Positions 1 through 7,817 of a stretch of 64,000 bases of DNA are shown here, one piece after another (positions within the stretch are counted from its first letter, which is position 1; every line of letters begins with the position of its first letter). Below the pieces are notes generated by a model. It searched no databases. It worked only from the letters and a program-made list of their open reading frames with translations, and was not told the origin of the DNA. A program made the position numbers and the translations under genes. Source of the DNA: Gammaproteobacteria bacterium (GTDB taxonomy: Bacteria > Pseudomonadota > Gammaproteobacteria > Steroidobacterales > Steroidobacteraceae); NCBI GenBank assembly GCA_025359205.1, contig JANYHD010000011.1:1-64000 (forward strand), in the 5' to 3' direction.

Positions 1-168
1 GTACATCTGACATCCAACGCGGGAAGATCCCGATTACTGGCGAGCCTGATCGCGGCGGAGGAGCGGGTCTGCGGCACGGAGTCCCGCAATTCCCCCGCAA
101 CCACCTGGCTTCACCGCTGAGTCAGCGAGCGGAACGTCGCCAGGTGATTGATGGGCAAGGGCGTGATG
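1..168. other. Spacer downstream of tRNA-Thr, no gene seen
   Basis: No coding region or second tRNA is visible. Read on the minus strand, this is the sequence after the tRNA-Thr 3' end. It holds an 8-base inverted repeat (102-109 with 139-146, 29 bases apart) that encloses a smaller hairpin (115-127, CGCTG-AGT-CAGCG). A structured trailer or processing region is the likeliest reading. In related gammaproteobacteria more tRNA genes and tuf follow this position; none begins inside these bases. Confidence 0.4.
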
Positions 169-244
<76 letters not shown>

Positions 245-552
245 AAATTGCTGAATCGCGCGCCAATGAGAAAAACCAATGCCCTGTCTGCCCGCCGTAT
301 TCTGGGCACGCGGGTGGTAGGCTGCAAGCGAGGCTGGTTGCCATACTTCAAGTAGCAACATTGACGGGGGAGCCTGGTGCAGAAGCTATTTTTGGCCCTG
401 ACCATCGCCACTTTCACTGCTGCCCCCCTCGCTGGCGTGGCCAAAACTCGCGCCCTTGCCTGAAGCCACGACCGCGACCAGCCGCTACCGTCTGGCTGAG
501 GTAAGAAGTCTCTGCCAGGGTCATGCTCGGCTCGACGTCGGGATAACTGCGG
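245..552. other. Intergenic region between SPOR gene and tRNA-Thr
   Basis: About 308 bases lie between the tRNA and the stop of the SPOR-domain gene. Open frames cross it on both strands but have no family resemblance and no ribosome binding site, so they look like chance frames in GC-rich DNA. The tRNA promoter should lie in the part next to 245. An AT-richer patch on the minus strand around 268-282 is the only hint of one. Confidence 0.4.
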
Positions 553-1221
553 TCAGGAAACGGGCTGCGCCGGCGATCCCGCAGCGGTGCTCACCGGGCA
601 GGCGGCCCAGGCAGGCGGCGCGGCAAGATTCAGCCCCTCCACGAGCGAGCCCACGGCCGGCGACGGCACGCCGTTTGGCAACTCGACATCAAACCAGTAT
701 TCCTTCACGGGGTGCGAGCGCGCCTCGATGACCGGTTCGAGGCCGGCCGAGCGCACGGCGGCGGCGCGCAGATTGGCGCCCGCCTGTTCGTTGAACAGGC
801 CGACCGAGACCTGGCCGCTGCTCGCGAGCGCTGCGGCATCGCGCACGCCGGCGCGGGTGAGCCGCTTGAGCGCGCGCGCGCGCGCATCGGGATCGCGAAG
901 GTTATCGATGTAGACCCAGTAGCCGTCGGCCACGTCGGCTTGCACGGAACGTTCGTGCGGCGTGAAATTGCGCGCCCGCAGCGCCGTGCTCACCACCGCC
1001 GCGGCCGCCGGATCGGTAAGCGGCCCGAAGCTGGAACAGCGTGCTGCCGTGGAGGAGACCGGAGCTGCCGTACTAGCGGCCGCCGCCGGATTCACCGCGA
1101 GGAGCTGGAGTGGCGCCGCGCTGGAATGTGCGGCGCGGCCTGCGGCCGGCTTGTCGATCCAGTACGACCAGCCGAAGAACAGCAGGTTCGCCAGGGCCAG
1201 GGTCAGGAACAGTGCGCGCAC
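553..1221 (-). CDS. SPOR-domain inner-membrane protein
   Basis: This 222-residue protein probably binds septal, denuded peptidoglycan through a SPOR domain. Residues 1-22 form one N-terminal membrane segment (FLTLALANLLFFGW). A low-complexity Ala/Pro linker follows, then a SPOR-like module from about residue 99 (GYWVYIDNL) to about 168, which has the typical alternation of hydrophobic strands, an Arg/Ala-rich helix, and the SVGLF strand. The start is GTG. It begins 9 bases after the coaX stop, so it is the last protein gene of the ctlX-birA-coaX run. SPOR proteins are often annotated beside birA/coaX. The fold is clear but the precise division role is not. Confidence 0.75.
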   Translation of the reverse strand: MRALFLTLALANLLFFGWSYWIDKPAAGRAAHSSAAPLQLLAVNPAAAASTAAPVSSTAARCSSFGPLTDPAAAAVVSTALRARNFTPHERSVQADVADGYWVYIDNLRDPDARARALKRLTRAGVRDAAALASSGQVSVGLFNEQAGANLRAAAVRSAGLEPVIEARSHPVKEYWFDVELPNGVPSPAVGSLVEGLNLAAPPAWAACPVSTAAGSPAQPVS

Positions 1222-1230
1222 GCGGCTATT

Positions 1231-1998
1231 CTAATGTGAATCGAGTTGCGCGAGCAGTGCCAGCCCGTGCAGCACCAGGGCATCGACTCGCCGATGGGCG
1301 ATCGTCAGGAGCGGCTCCACCTGCGCCGCGGCGCCGCCCGACAGCAGCAGCAGCGGGCGGCCCGGCAGTTCGCGGCGCGCCTCGCGCAGTGCGCGCTCGA
1401 TCAGCGCAGCGCAGGCCATGGCGCTGCCTGCAAGCAGACCGGCGCGGGTGCTGCGTCCGAAGCGCGCCGCGATCCGGCGCGCGCCACGGACCTTGCCGCC
1501 AGCACGCTTGCGGATGCCGGCTGTGTCATTGAGGAGCGAGTCCACCATCAGCGTCGGGCCGGGCAGCAACAGGCCGCCGCGGTGCTGGCCGCGTGCGTCC
1601 AGCAGGTCGAGCGTCAGCGCGGTGCCCACGTCTACGACGCAGATCGCCCGGCCCGGATGCAGGGCGCGCGCACCGAGCATCGCGACCCAGCGGTCCGCGC
1701 CGAGCCGCCAGGTCTGCGCATAACCGTTGCGCACGCCGGCGGCGCGGCGCGTGCTGCGGACAAACTGCGGCGCACGCAGCCCGGCCTTGCGTGCGGTGCG
1801 GCGCAGCGCCCGCTCGAGCGGCGCGCCCGCAACGCTGCACACCAACACCCGCCCGGCGCGCGTGCGCAGCACGGCGCGAGCGACGCGGTCCGCGCTGCGC
1901 GCGTTCCATTCTATTGCCCGCACGCGCCCGAGGCGGCGGCCCTGCAGCAGGGCCCACTTGAGGCGCGTATTGCCCGCATCGATCAGGAGTAGCTTCAA
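1231..1998 (-). CDS. coaX: Type III pantothenate kinase
   Basis: CoaX phosphorylates pantothenate, the first step of coenzyme A synthesis, in the cytoplasm. The 255-residue length fits the type III family. Visible motifs are the N-terminal phosphate loop DAGNT (7-11), NGY at 91-93, LGADRW (99-104), the acidic D123 in VVDVGT, and GGLLLPGP (141-148). The start is placed at TTG 1998 because it gives the family N-terminus MKLLLIDAGN and overlaps the birA stop as TTGA, implying translational coupling. A longer open frame upstream reads into birA and does not resemble the family. Confidence 0.92.
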   Translation of the reverse strand: MKLLLIDAGNTRLKWALLQGRRLGRVRAIEWNARSADRVARAVLRTRAGRVLVCSVAGAPLERALRRTARKAGLRAPQFVRSTRRAAGVRNGYAQTWRLGADRWVAMLGARALHPGRAICVVDVGTALTLDLLDARGQHRGGLLLPGPTLMVDSLLNDTAGIRKRAGGKVRGARRIAARFGRSTRAGLLAGSAMACAALIERALREARRELPGRPLLLLSGGAAAQVEPLLTIAHRRVDALVLHGLALLAQLDSH

Positions 1999-3017
1999 GA
2001 TTCTGCCCTCACGCTCACTTCCCCGGAGTTGAAGCGCCGCAACCTGTCGTTGCCGTGCACGCACAGCGCGCCGTCGGCATCGATGCCGCGCGCGTGGCCC
2101 ACGAACTCGCCATCCGCAAGCTTTACGGTCACGACACGGCCGACGAGTGCATCGGCATTCGCCCATGCCGCGCCGAAGGCCGCCAGCCCGGCCTGCTCGA
2201 ATTCCAACACGCCACGCACGAGGTGATCGAGCATGAGCGCTGCCAGCCGATTGCGATCACAGCGCAGCACCCCAAGTGAGGCGAGATCGACGGGCTCGAC
2301 GCCTGTCGCTTGCACCCGGCGAGTCACTTCAGCGCCCAGCGTACAGTTGATGCCGATGCCGATCACCACGTGGGCCGGGCCAGCGCCTTCGGCGCGCAAC
2401 TCCATGAGCACGCCACCGAGCTTGCGGTCGTCCACCACCAGATCGTTCGGCCACTTGAGGCGCACGGCCAGCGGCGCGAATTCCGCCAGCGCCTGCATCG
2501 CACACACGCCGACCGCGAGGCTGAGGGCCGAAGCGGCTTTCGGGAGCGATGCGAAACTCCAACCCAGCGACAGGCACAACGCGCCGCCCGGCGGCGCAAA
2601 CCACTGGCGGGCGTTGCGGCCGCGGCCCGCGCTCTGGTATTCCGCGGCGAGAAAATCGAATTGACCCACGGGCAGTTCGCCGGGCGCAGCGTGGGCCGCC
2701 GGCGCCAGCAGTGCGCTGTTGGTTGACGCGAGCGACCAGGCCACTTCGCCATGGCGCAGGCGGGCGCGCACGTCCGGCGCGAGCTGCGCGCGGATCCGCA
2801 CGACCTCGAGCGGCACGATCGGTGCGGCGAGGCCGTAGCCGCGATTGGGTGTGGCCTCGATGGCGACGCCCAGCTCCTGCAGGGCGCCGACGGCCTTCCA
2901 GACGGCACTGCGAGTCACGCCGTGGCCGGCGGCAAGCTGTTCACCCGAATGCACGGCGCCGTCGGCGAGCGCGTGGAACACACGTTGCACGAGCGTGGCC
3001 GCGGCGGGCGCACTCAC
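1995..3017 (-). CDS. birA: Bifunctional biotin-protein ligase / biotin operon repressor
   Basis: BirA attaches biotin to carrier proteins such as acetyl-CoA carboxylase. With its N-terminal winged helix it can also repress biotin genes. In the 340-residue product the DNA-binding domain spans about residues 5-62 (GVTRSAVWKAVGALQELG). The ligase has GRGRN at 131-135, the biotinyl-AMP loop, and KWPND at 188-192, followed by DDRKLGG. A C-terminal beta domain ends the protein. GTG 3017 is chosen because it overlaps the preceding stop as GTGA. Because the helix-turn-helix is present, DNA binding is likely, but no biotin operator was identified here. Confidence 0.93.
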   Translation of the reverse strand: MSAPAAATLVQRVFHALADGAVHSGEQLAAGHGVTRSAVWKAVGALQELGVAIEATPNRGYGLAAPIVPLEVVRIRAQLAPDVRARLRHGEVAWSLASTNSALLAPAAHAAPGELPVGQFDFLAAEYQSAGRGRNARQWFAPPGGALCLSLGWSFASLPKAASALSLAVGVCAMQALAEFAPLAVRLKWPNDLVVDDRKLGGVLMELRAEGAGPAHVVIGIGINCTLGAEVTRRVQATGVEPVDLASLGVLRCDRNRLAALMLDHLVRGVLEFEQAGLAAFGAAWANADALVGRVVTVKLADGEFVGHARGIDADGALCVHGNDRLRRFNSGEVSVRAES

Positions 3018-4006
3018 GCTGAGACTTCCGGGATTTCCGCCAGCATGCAGCGCACGCTGCCGCCACCGACACACTCGAAGGTGGGCACAGGCACGGCCAG
3101 GATCGAATCGACACAGGCGCGCAGGCGCCGCATCACCGGTCCGTCGAGCGCCGCGCGCGCCGTGGCGGACATCACCAGCACCGAGGTATCACCCAGTGCC
3201 TCGTCCCAGCTCGCGAGCTCAAGCATGTTGCCCGCGAAGGCCGCCACCGCATTGCGATCGATCTCGATGAGCTCGCGATCGCCATCCTGCCGCAATTGCG
3301 CCAGCACGCGTTCACGATCCGCTGGCGCGATGGCCTCGGCGCACAGCATCGCGGAGCGCGAGCCGATCCACATGATCACATTGGTGTGGTAGTACGGCTC
3401 CCCGCGCGCATCGCTCGCGTCAAACACCACCGCTTCATAGCCCAGCTCGCGCGCCCACTCGCGCGCCAGCGACTCGTCGGTGCGCGACGAGCGGCTGGCA
3501 TAAGCGATGCGCGCGCGGTGGTCCAGCACCAGACTCCCGGTGCCCTCGAGAAAACGCCCGGTGCGCTCGTGTGCTGTCAGGTCGACGCGGCGGAGTGGCC
3601 GGAACCCGGCAGACTCGCAGACCCACTCGACGAGTTCCTCGCGGCGCTCGAGCCGACGGTTGGGCGCGAGCATCGGATACAGCACCAGCGTGCCGTCGGC
3701 ATGAAAGCTCAGCCAATTGTTCGGGAACACGGCATCGGGCCTCGCAGGCTCGGGGGTATCGGCGCCTACCACGACGCGCACGCCCTCGGATTCCAGCGCG
3801 CGCACGTAGCTGTTGAACTCAGCCTGGGCGAGCCTTGCGATGGACGCACCGTCGGCCGGCGGCGCGCCTTGCATGCCGTTGCTGGCGGCCGTCTCGGGAT
3901 TGAAGCCAAAGGACGCCGGCCGCACCATGAACACGGTACCCGCGCACTGCCGCAATGGTGTGCGCCGCATTAAGAACTGCTTCTCATCCACACGGCCGTT
4001 GCGCAC
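3014..4006 (-). CDS. CtlX-like amidinotransferase/arginine deiminase-fold hydrolase
   Basis: The product belongs to the guanidino-group-modifying fold (arginine deiminase, dimethylargininase, amidinotransferase) and is closest in pattern to citrulline-utilising CtlX hydrolases. Visible features are MVRPASFGFN near the N-terminus, DAVFPNNW (substrate aspartate), YYHTNVIM (catalytic His) and the C-terminal GGGSVRC, which carries the nucleophilic Cys. The 330-residue length is near the family size. An alternative ATG at 3970 would remove 12 residues and give MRRTPLRQ. The gene leads the birA-coaX run and overlaps birA by four bases. Whether the substrate is citrulline, arginine or a methylated arginine cannot be read from the sequence. 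Confidence 0.78.
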   Translation of the reverse strand: MRNGRVDEKQFLMRRTPLRQCAGTVFMVRPASFGFNPETAASNGMQGAPPADGASIARLAQAEFNSYVRALESEGVRVVVGADTPEPARPDAVFPNNWLSFHADGTLVLYPMLAPNRRLERREELVEWVCESAGFRPLRRVDLTAHERTGRFLEGTGSLVLDHRARIAYASRSSRTDESLAREWARELGYEAVVFDASDARGEPYYHTNVIMWIGSRSAMLCAEAIAPADRERVLAQLRQDGDRELIEIDRNAVAAFAGNMLELASWDEALGDTSVLVMSATARAALDGPVMRRLRACVDSILAVPVPTFECVGGGSVRCMLAEIPEVSA

Positions 4007-4088
4007 AATTTATTCATCTCCAAGATACTGAAAGTGCTAGTTTTTATGAACACAGCAGCCGCGCAGGCCAGAACTGAGACCCTCTCAA

Positions 4089-4118
4089 TTGTGCAACGCA
4101 TAGCGCCTGAGGTAGCAT
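4089..4118 (+). promoter_or_regulatory. Weak sigma70-like promoter candidate before phaR
   Basis: TTGTGC (4089-4094) and TAGCAT (4113-4118) are 18 bases apart, 44 bases upstream of the chosen phaR GTG. Each box matches consensus only in part. PhaR-type repressors often control their own genes, so this region between the ctlX-like gene and phaR is where such control would lie. Confidence 0.25.
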
Positions 4119-4162
4119 GCGCGCGCATTTGCAGTCCTCCCCAACGGCCACCGGAAACAACC

Positions 4163-4690
4163 GTGATCCCGCCCCGAGTCATCCGCAAATACGCCAACCG
4201 GCGGCTATACGACGCGACCGCCAGCCGGCACGTCACGCTCGAGGACATCCGCCGCCTGATCGCCAGCGGCGAGCGCGTCCAGGTGGTCGACGACCGCTCC
4301 GGCGAAGACCTGACGCGCGCCGTGCTGCTGCAGATTATCTCCGAGCAGGAACAGTTCGGCTCGCCCGTTTTGAGCGTGCAGTTGCTCGAGGGCATTATCC
4401 GCTTCTACGGCAATCCCGTGCAGGACATGCTCTCGCGCTATCTCGAGCAGAGCCTCGGCACGGTCATGCAGCAGCAGCGCTCGGTGCAGGCGCAGATGGC
4501 CAAGGCAATGGAGTCGCCGCTTGCGCCGCTCGCCGAGCTCACGCGGCAGAATATGGAAATGTGGAGCCGCATGCAGGCGCAGATGCTCGCGGCCCTCAAT
4601 CCGCACGCGCCCGCCGCGAACCCGAACGAACCGAGGGATGCCGAAGCTCCCGGGGCGCCACCACCGCCCGACGAACCATCCCCGCAGTAA
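4163..4690 (+). CDS. phaR: Polyhydroxyalkanoate synthesis repressor PhaR
   Basis: PhaR binds DNA and PHA granules and represses phasin genes until polymer is present. The 175-residue product has the conserved N-terminal DNA-binding module: VIRKYANRRLYD at the start, then SRHVTLEDI, and VVDDRSGEDLTRAVLLQII. A PHB-accumulation regulatory segment follows (VQLLEGIIRFYG, SRYLEQS) and then a Gln/Met-rich helix. The last 30 residues are a Pro/Ala tail. GTG 4163 is preferred over upstream starts because family members begin a few residues before RKYANRRLYD. It opens a plus-strand run of phaR, reductase, phasin and phaC. Confidence 0.9.
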   Translation: MIPPRVIRKYANRRLYDATASRHVTLEDIRRLIASGERVQVVDDRSGEDLTRAVLLQIISEQEQFGSPVLSVQLLEGIIRFYGNPVQDMLSRYLEQSLGTVMQQQRSVQAQMAKAMESPLAPLAELTRQNMEMWSRMQAQMLAALNPHAPAANPNEPRDAEAPGAPPPPDEPSPQ

Positions 4691-4699
4691 AGGATTTCC

Positions 4700-5461
4700 A
4701 TGGATCTCAAGGGCAAGACCGTCGCCGTCACCGGCGCCGCCCGCGGCATCGGCCGCTCGCTCGTGGAGAGTTTCGCAGCCGCCGGCGCCGATGTGGCGCT
4801 CATCGACATGCCCGATATGGACATGAGCGAAGCGCTGGCAGCATGTGCCGCCCACGGCGTGCGCTCGCGCGGCTATGGCGCGAACGTTGCGAACGAAGAG
4901 CAGGTCGGCTCCACCATTGACCGGATCGTCGGCGACTTCGGTCGCTTCGATGGCATCGTCAACAATGCCGGCATCATCCGCGATGCCCTGCTGCTCAAGG
5001 TCAAGGACGGCGCGGTGGTGGGCAAGATGAGCCTGTCGCAGTGGCAGGCGGTGATCGACGTGAACCTGACCGGTGTGTTCCTGTGCGGCCGCGAGGCGGC
5101 CGAGCGGATGGTCAGGCTCGGCAATGGCGGCGTGATCATCAATATCTCGAGCATTTCGCGCCACGGCAATGTCGGGCAGTCGAACTACACGGCCGCCAAG
5201 GCCGGCGTGGCGGCGCTCGCGGTGGTATGGGCGCGCGAACTGGCGCGCTACGGCATCCGCGTCGGCGCGATCGCGCCGGGCTTCACGCACACCTCGATAC
5301 TCGAGGCCATGAAGCCAGAGATACTCGAAAAAATGATCGCGCCGGTGCCTTTGGGAAGGCTCGGCGAGCCGGCGGAAATCGCCCATGCTGCGCGCTTCAT
5401 CTTCGAGAACGACTTCTTCACCGGCCGGGTCATCGATCTGGACGGTGGCCTCAGACTGTAG
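4700..5461 (+). CDS. Short-chain dehydrogenase/reductase, FabG/acetoacetyl-CoA reductase-like
   Basis: This NAD(P)H-dependent reductase of 253 residues has a complete SDR core: TGAARGIG (11-18), NNAG (88-91), catalytic S150, Y163 and K167 (NYTAAKAG), and PGF after the active site. By family it reduces 3-oxoacyl thioesters or 3-hydroxyacyl-CoA. Next to phaR, phasin and phaC it could supply (R)-3-hydroxyacyl-CoA for PHA synthesis, but the context is the only reason to prefer that over a lipid role. The ribosome binding site AAGGA precedes the ATG, and the gene lies 9 bases after phaR, so co-transcription is likely. Confidence 0.8.
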   Translation: MDLKGKTVAVTGAARGIGRSLVESFAAAGADVALIDMPDMDMSEALAACAAHGVRSRGYGANVANEEQVGSTIDRIVGDFGRFDGIVNNAGIIRDALLLKVKDGAVVGKMSLSQWQAVIDVNLTGVFLCGREAAERMVRLGNGGVIINISSISRHGNVGQSNYTAAKAGVAALAVVWARELARYGIRVGAIAPGFTHTSILEAMKPEILEKMIAPVPLGRLGEPAEIAHAARFIFENDFFTGRVIDLDGGLRL

Positions 5462-5584
5462 AATGCAACGCGTCAATCCGGGCAAGTCCTGAGGCCATTT
5501 TTGGATTGTGAGTTTTTTAAACTGTATCTATTTCAATTAGTTAAGAAACAAATTCCGGGTCAGAATGCCGAAATTACATTCTTC

Positions 5585-5613
5585 TTGCACTGCATACAAA
5601 CCTGGGCTATGAT
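5585..5613 (+). promoter_or_regulatory. Strong sigma70-type promoter of the phasin gene
   Basis: TTGCAC (5585-5590) and TATGAT (5608-5613) are separated by exactly 17 bases. This places the start site near 5620 and a 40-base leader before the phasin ATG. The region just upstream (5500-5560) is markedly AT-rich for this genome and may act as an UP-like element or PhaR site. It is the best-matching housekeeping promoter in the window, as expected for an abundant granule protein. Confidence 0.7.
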
Positions 5614-5661
5614 GTGCCCCGCAGTGACCCAAGCCCCCACATATTTTCCGGAGCCCCGACC

Positions 5662-6021
5662 ATGAATACCGCCAATTTTGACCCGACCGCGCTGATCGAG
5701 TCTTACCGTGACGCGCTGGCCCCTGCCCTCCATGCCCAGCAGGAAGCCCTCAAGGCTTTCGAGCGCGTGGCTCGCTACCAGTACGCCGTCGCCGGCGACT
5801 ACCTGGAGTGGACGTTGACCCAGGCGCAGGCTGTCCTCGCCGCCAAGAGCCCCGCCGAGCTGGCTGCCAAGCAGGCCGAGCTGGGTTCGAAGATCAGTGA
5901 GCAGCTGCGCGGCCGCGTGCAGGAACTGACCACGATCACCAGCGAGTCGCAGAGCACGCTGAACCAGCTCTTCAACGAAGCGACCGCCAAGGTCGTCGAA
6001 CTGTCGAAGAAAGCTGCCTAA
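5662..6021 (+). CDS. Phasin family granule-associated protein
   Basis: Phasins coat intracellular PHA granules and control their size and number. This 119-residue, Ala/Gln-rich, almost wholly helical protein has the family look: ESYRDALAPALHAQQEALKAFERVARYQYAVAGDYLEW in the first half and a long amphipathic helix (SKISEQLRGRVQELTTI) in the second, with no cysteine and no membrane segment. ATG 5662 is chosen over an earlier in-frame ATG at 5614 because GGAG sits 8 bases upstream and because the predicted start site is about 5620. Its own promoter and a hairpin before phaC suggest higher expression than the synthase. Confidence 0.85.
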   Translation: MNTANFDPTALIESYRDALAPALHAQQEALKAFERVARYQYAVAGDYLEWTLTQAQAVLAAKSPAELAAKQAELGSKISEQLRGRVQELTTITSESQSTLNQLFNEATAKVVELSKKAA

Positions 6022-6049
6022 GCTTCTTCCCCTGAAGTTGACAGAGACG

Positions 6050-6081
6050 GGCCCCGGGGACGACCGATCCTCCCCGGGGCC
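6050..6081 (+). promoter_or_regulatory. 11-bp GC hairpin between phasin and phaC
   Basis: GGCCCCGGGGA (6050-6060) and TCCCCGGGGCC (6071-6081) form a perfect 11-bp stem with a 10-base loop. The stem ends 8 bases before the phaC ATG. There is no U-tract, so it is not a standard intrinsic terminator. It would stabilise the 3' end of phasin mRNA and occupies the place where a phaC ribosome binding site should be. Confidence 0.7.
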
Positions 6082-6089
6082 TGCTGCCA

Positions 6090-7817
6090 ATGACCACAGC
6101 CCTGCAAGCCGCCACCCCGCAAGAGCTCGTGCGCAGCGTGCGCATGCAGCTGGCCAACTCGGGCGCGGCGCCGGGCCTCAATGATTACCTGCGCGCCTGG
6201 GCCGACTGGTGCCTGGGCCTGAGCCTCGCGCCGGAGATGCAGCTCGCTCTGGCGCAATCAGCCATTGCCCGCGGCGCCGAGACCTGGTGGTTCGCGCTGC
6301 AGGCTGCGTCCGGCCAATCCACACCGCACGCAAACGTCGACCCGCAGTTCACTGCCAATAGCTGGCAGAGCTGGCCGTTCAATTTGTACGCTCACACGTA
6401 CCACAACCTGAAGGAATGGAGCGCCGAGGCGCTGACTGCCGCCAACGGCATGTCCGGCGAGAACGCGCAGCGGCTGCAGTTCCTGCAAAAGCAGTGGCTG
6501 GACGTCGCCTCGCCGGCGCACTACCTGCCGACCAATCCGCAGCTGCTCGAGCAGACCCGCACCGAGTCCGGCGCCAACCTGATGCGCGGCGCACAGCACT
6601 GGGTCGAGGATGCCGCGCGCATGCTCACGGGCGGCGCGGCACCGGGCACCGAGCAGTTCCGCGTCGGCGAGCACGTGGCGGTCACGCCCGGCAAGGTCGT
6701 GATGCGCAACGAGCTCGCGGAGCTCATCCAGTACAGCCCGCAGGGCGAGAGCGTGCACGCCGAGCCGATCCTGATCACGCCGGCGTGGATCATGAAGTAC
6801 TACATCCTCGATCTCTCGCCGCACAACTCGCTGGTCAACTACCTGGTTGGCCAGGGCTACACCGTGTTCATGATTTCCTGGAAGAACCCGACCGCCGCCG
6901 ACCGCAACCTCGCTATGGATGACTACGTGCGTCTCGGCCTGCGCGCCGCGCTCGAGGCGGTCTGCGCGATCGTGCCCGGACGGCGTGTGCATGCCGTGGG
7001 CTACTGCATCGGCGGCACGCTGCTGTCGATTGGCGCCGCCGCCCTGGCCCGTACGGGCGACACGCGCATTGCCTCGATCACGCTGTTCGCCGCGCAGACG
7101 GATTTCAGCGAACCGGGTGAGCTGTCGATGTTCATCTCGCCCAGCCAGCTCGCTGCGCTCGAGGCGCAGATGCAGCGCGACGGCGTGCTCAAGAGCGAGA
7201 GCATGGGCGCGGCCTTTGCCTTGCTGCGCGGGAGCGAGCTGATCTGGGCGCCGGCCGTCAACCAGTACCTGCGCGGCCAGCGCCAGCCGCTCAACGACCT
7301 GATGGCCTGGAACGCCGACGGCACGCGCATGCCCTGTCGCATGCACAGCGAATACCTGAGTCGCCTCTACCAGCACAATGAACTCGCCGCGGGAACCTAC
7401 TCCCTCGACGGTGAGGCCGTGGACCTGCGACAGCTCACGGTGCCGATGTTCGTCGTCGGCACCGAGACCGATCACGTGGCGCCCTGGCGCTCCGCGTTCA
7501 AGACCCGCGCGTTGACGCGTTCGGAAGATTTCAGTTTCGTGCTGACCAGTGGCGGCCACAATGCCGGCATCATCAGCGGCCCGGTGAACCCTAAACGCCG
7601 TCACCGCATATGCTGCTGGGACAACGCCTCTACGGCAGTCAGCCCCGAGCAGTACATGGAGCGCGCGGAACAGCGCGCAGGTTCATGGTGGCCCACGTGG
7701 GAACATTGGCTTGCCGGGCACTCCGCGCCCGCGCGCGTCGCGCCGCCACCGATGGGCAACGCCGCCGCCGGCTTTCCAGCCTTGTGCAACGCGCCCGGCG
7801 GCTACGTGCGCGGCTGA
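6090..7817 (+). CDS. phaC: Class I poly(R)-hydroxyalkanoate synthase
   Basis: PhaC polymerises (R)-3-hydroxyacyl-CoA into PHA on the granule surface. The 575-residue single-chain enzyme has an N-terminal domain and an alpha/beta-hydrolase core with the lipase-like box GYCIGGT (nucleophile C306), D461 in VGTETDHVAPW and H490 in SGGHNAGIIS. Length and self-sufficiency match classes I/II. No second synthase or depolymerase follows, so class I is preferred. It follows the phasin after 68 bases that contain a strong hairpin and lacks a clear Shine-Dalgarno sequence. Its last 16 bases overlap the convergent DUF885 gene. A separate class III synthase is encoded at 11-13 kb. Confidence 0.93.
   Translation: MTTALQAATPQELVRSVRMQLANSGAAPGLNDYLRAWADWCLGLSLAPEMQLALAQSAIARGAETWWFALQAASGQSTPHANVDPQFTANSWQSWPFNLYAHTYHNLKEWSAEALTAANGMSGENAQRLQFLQKQWLDVASPAHYLPTNPQLLEQTRTESGANLMRGAQHWVEDAARMLTGGAAPGTEQFRVGEHVAVTPGKVVMRNELAELIQYSPQGESVHAEPILITPAWIMKYYILDLSPHNSLVNYLVGQGYTVFMISWKNPTAADRNLAMDDYVRLGLRAALEAVCAIVPGRRVHAVGYCIGGTLLSIGAAALARTGDTRIASITLFAAQTDFSEPGELSMFISPSQLAALEAQMQRDGVLKSESMGAAFALLRGSELIWAPAVNQYLRGQRQPLNDLMAWNADGTRMPCRMHSEYLSRLYQHNELAAGTYSLDGEAVDLRQLTVPMFVVGTETDHVAPWRSAFKTRALTRSEDFSFVLTSGGHNAGIISGPVNPKRRHRICCWDNASTAVSPEQYMERAEQRAGSWWPTWEHWLAGHSAPARVAPPPMGNAAAGFPALCNAPGGYVRG

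Noticed and set aside
3296-3973. 225-codon plus-strand frame opposite the ctlX-like gene
   Set aside because: No motif or ribosome binding site; it mirrors the third-position GC bias of the real gene.
4205-5485. 426-codon minus-strand frame opposite phaR and the reductase
   Set aside because: It spans two well-supported plus-strand genes and has no family resemblance.
6258-7604. 448-codon minus-strand frame opposite phaC
   Set aside because: PhaC has an intact catalytic triad; the antisense product is His/Arg-rich and unlike any family.
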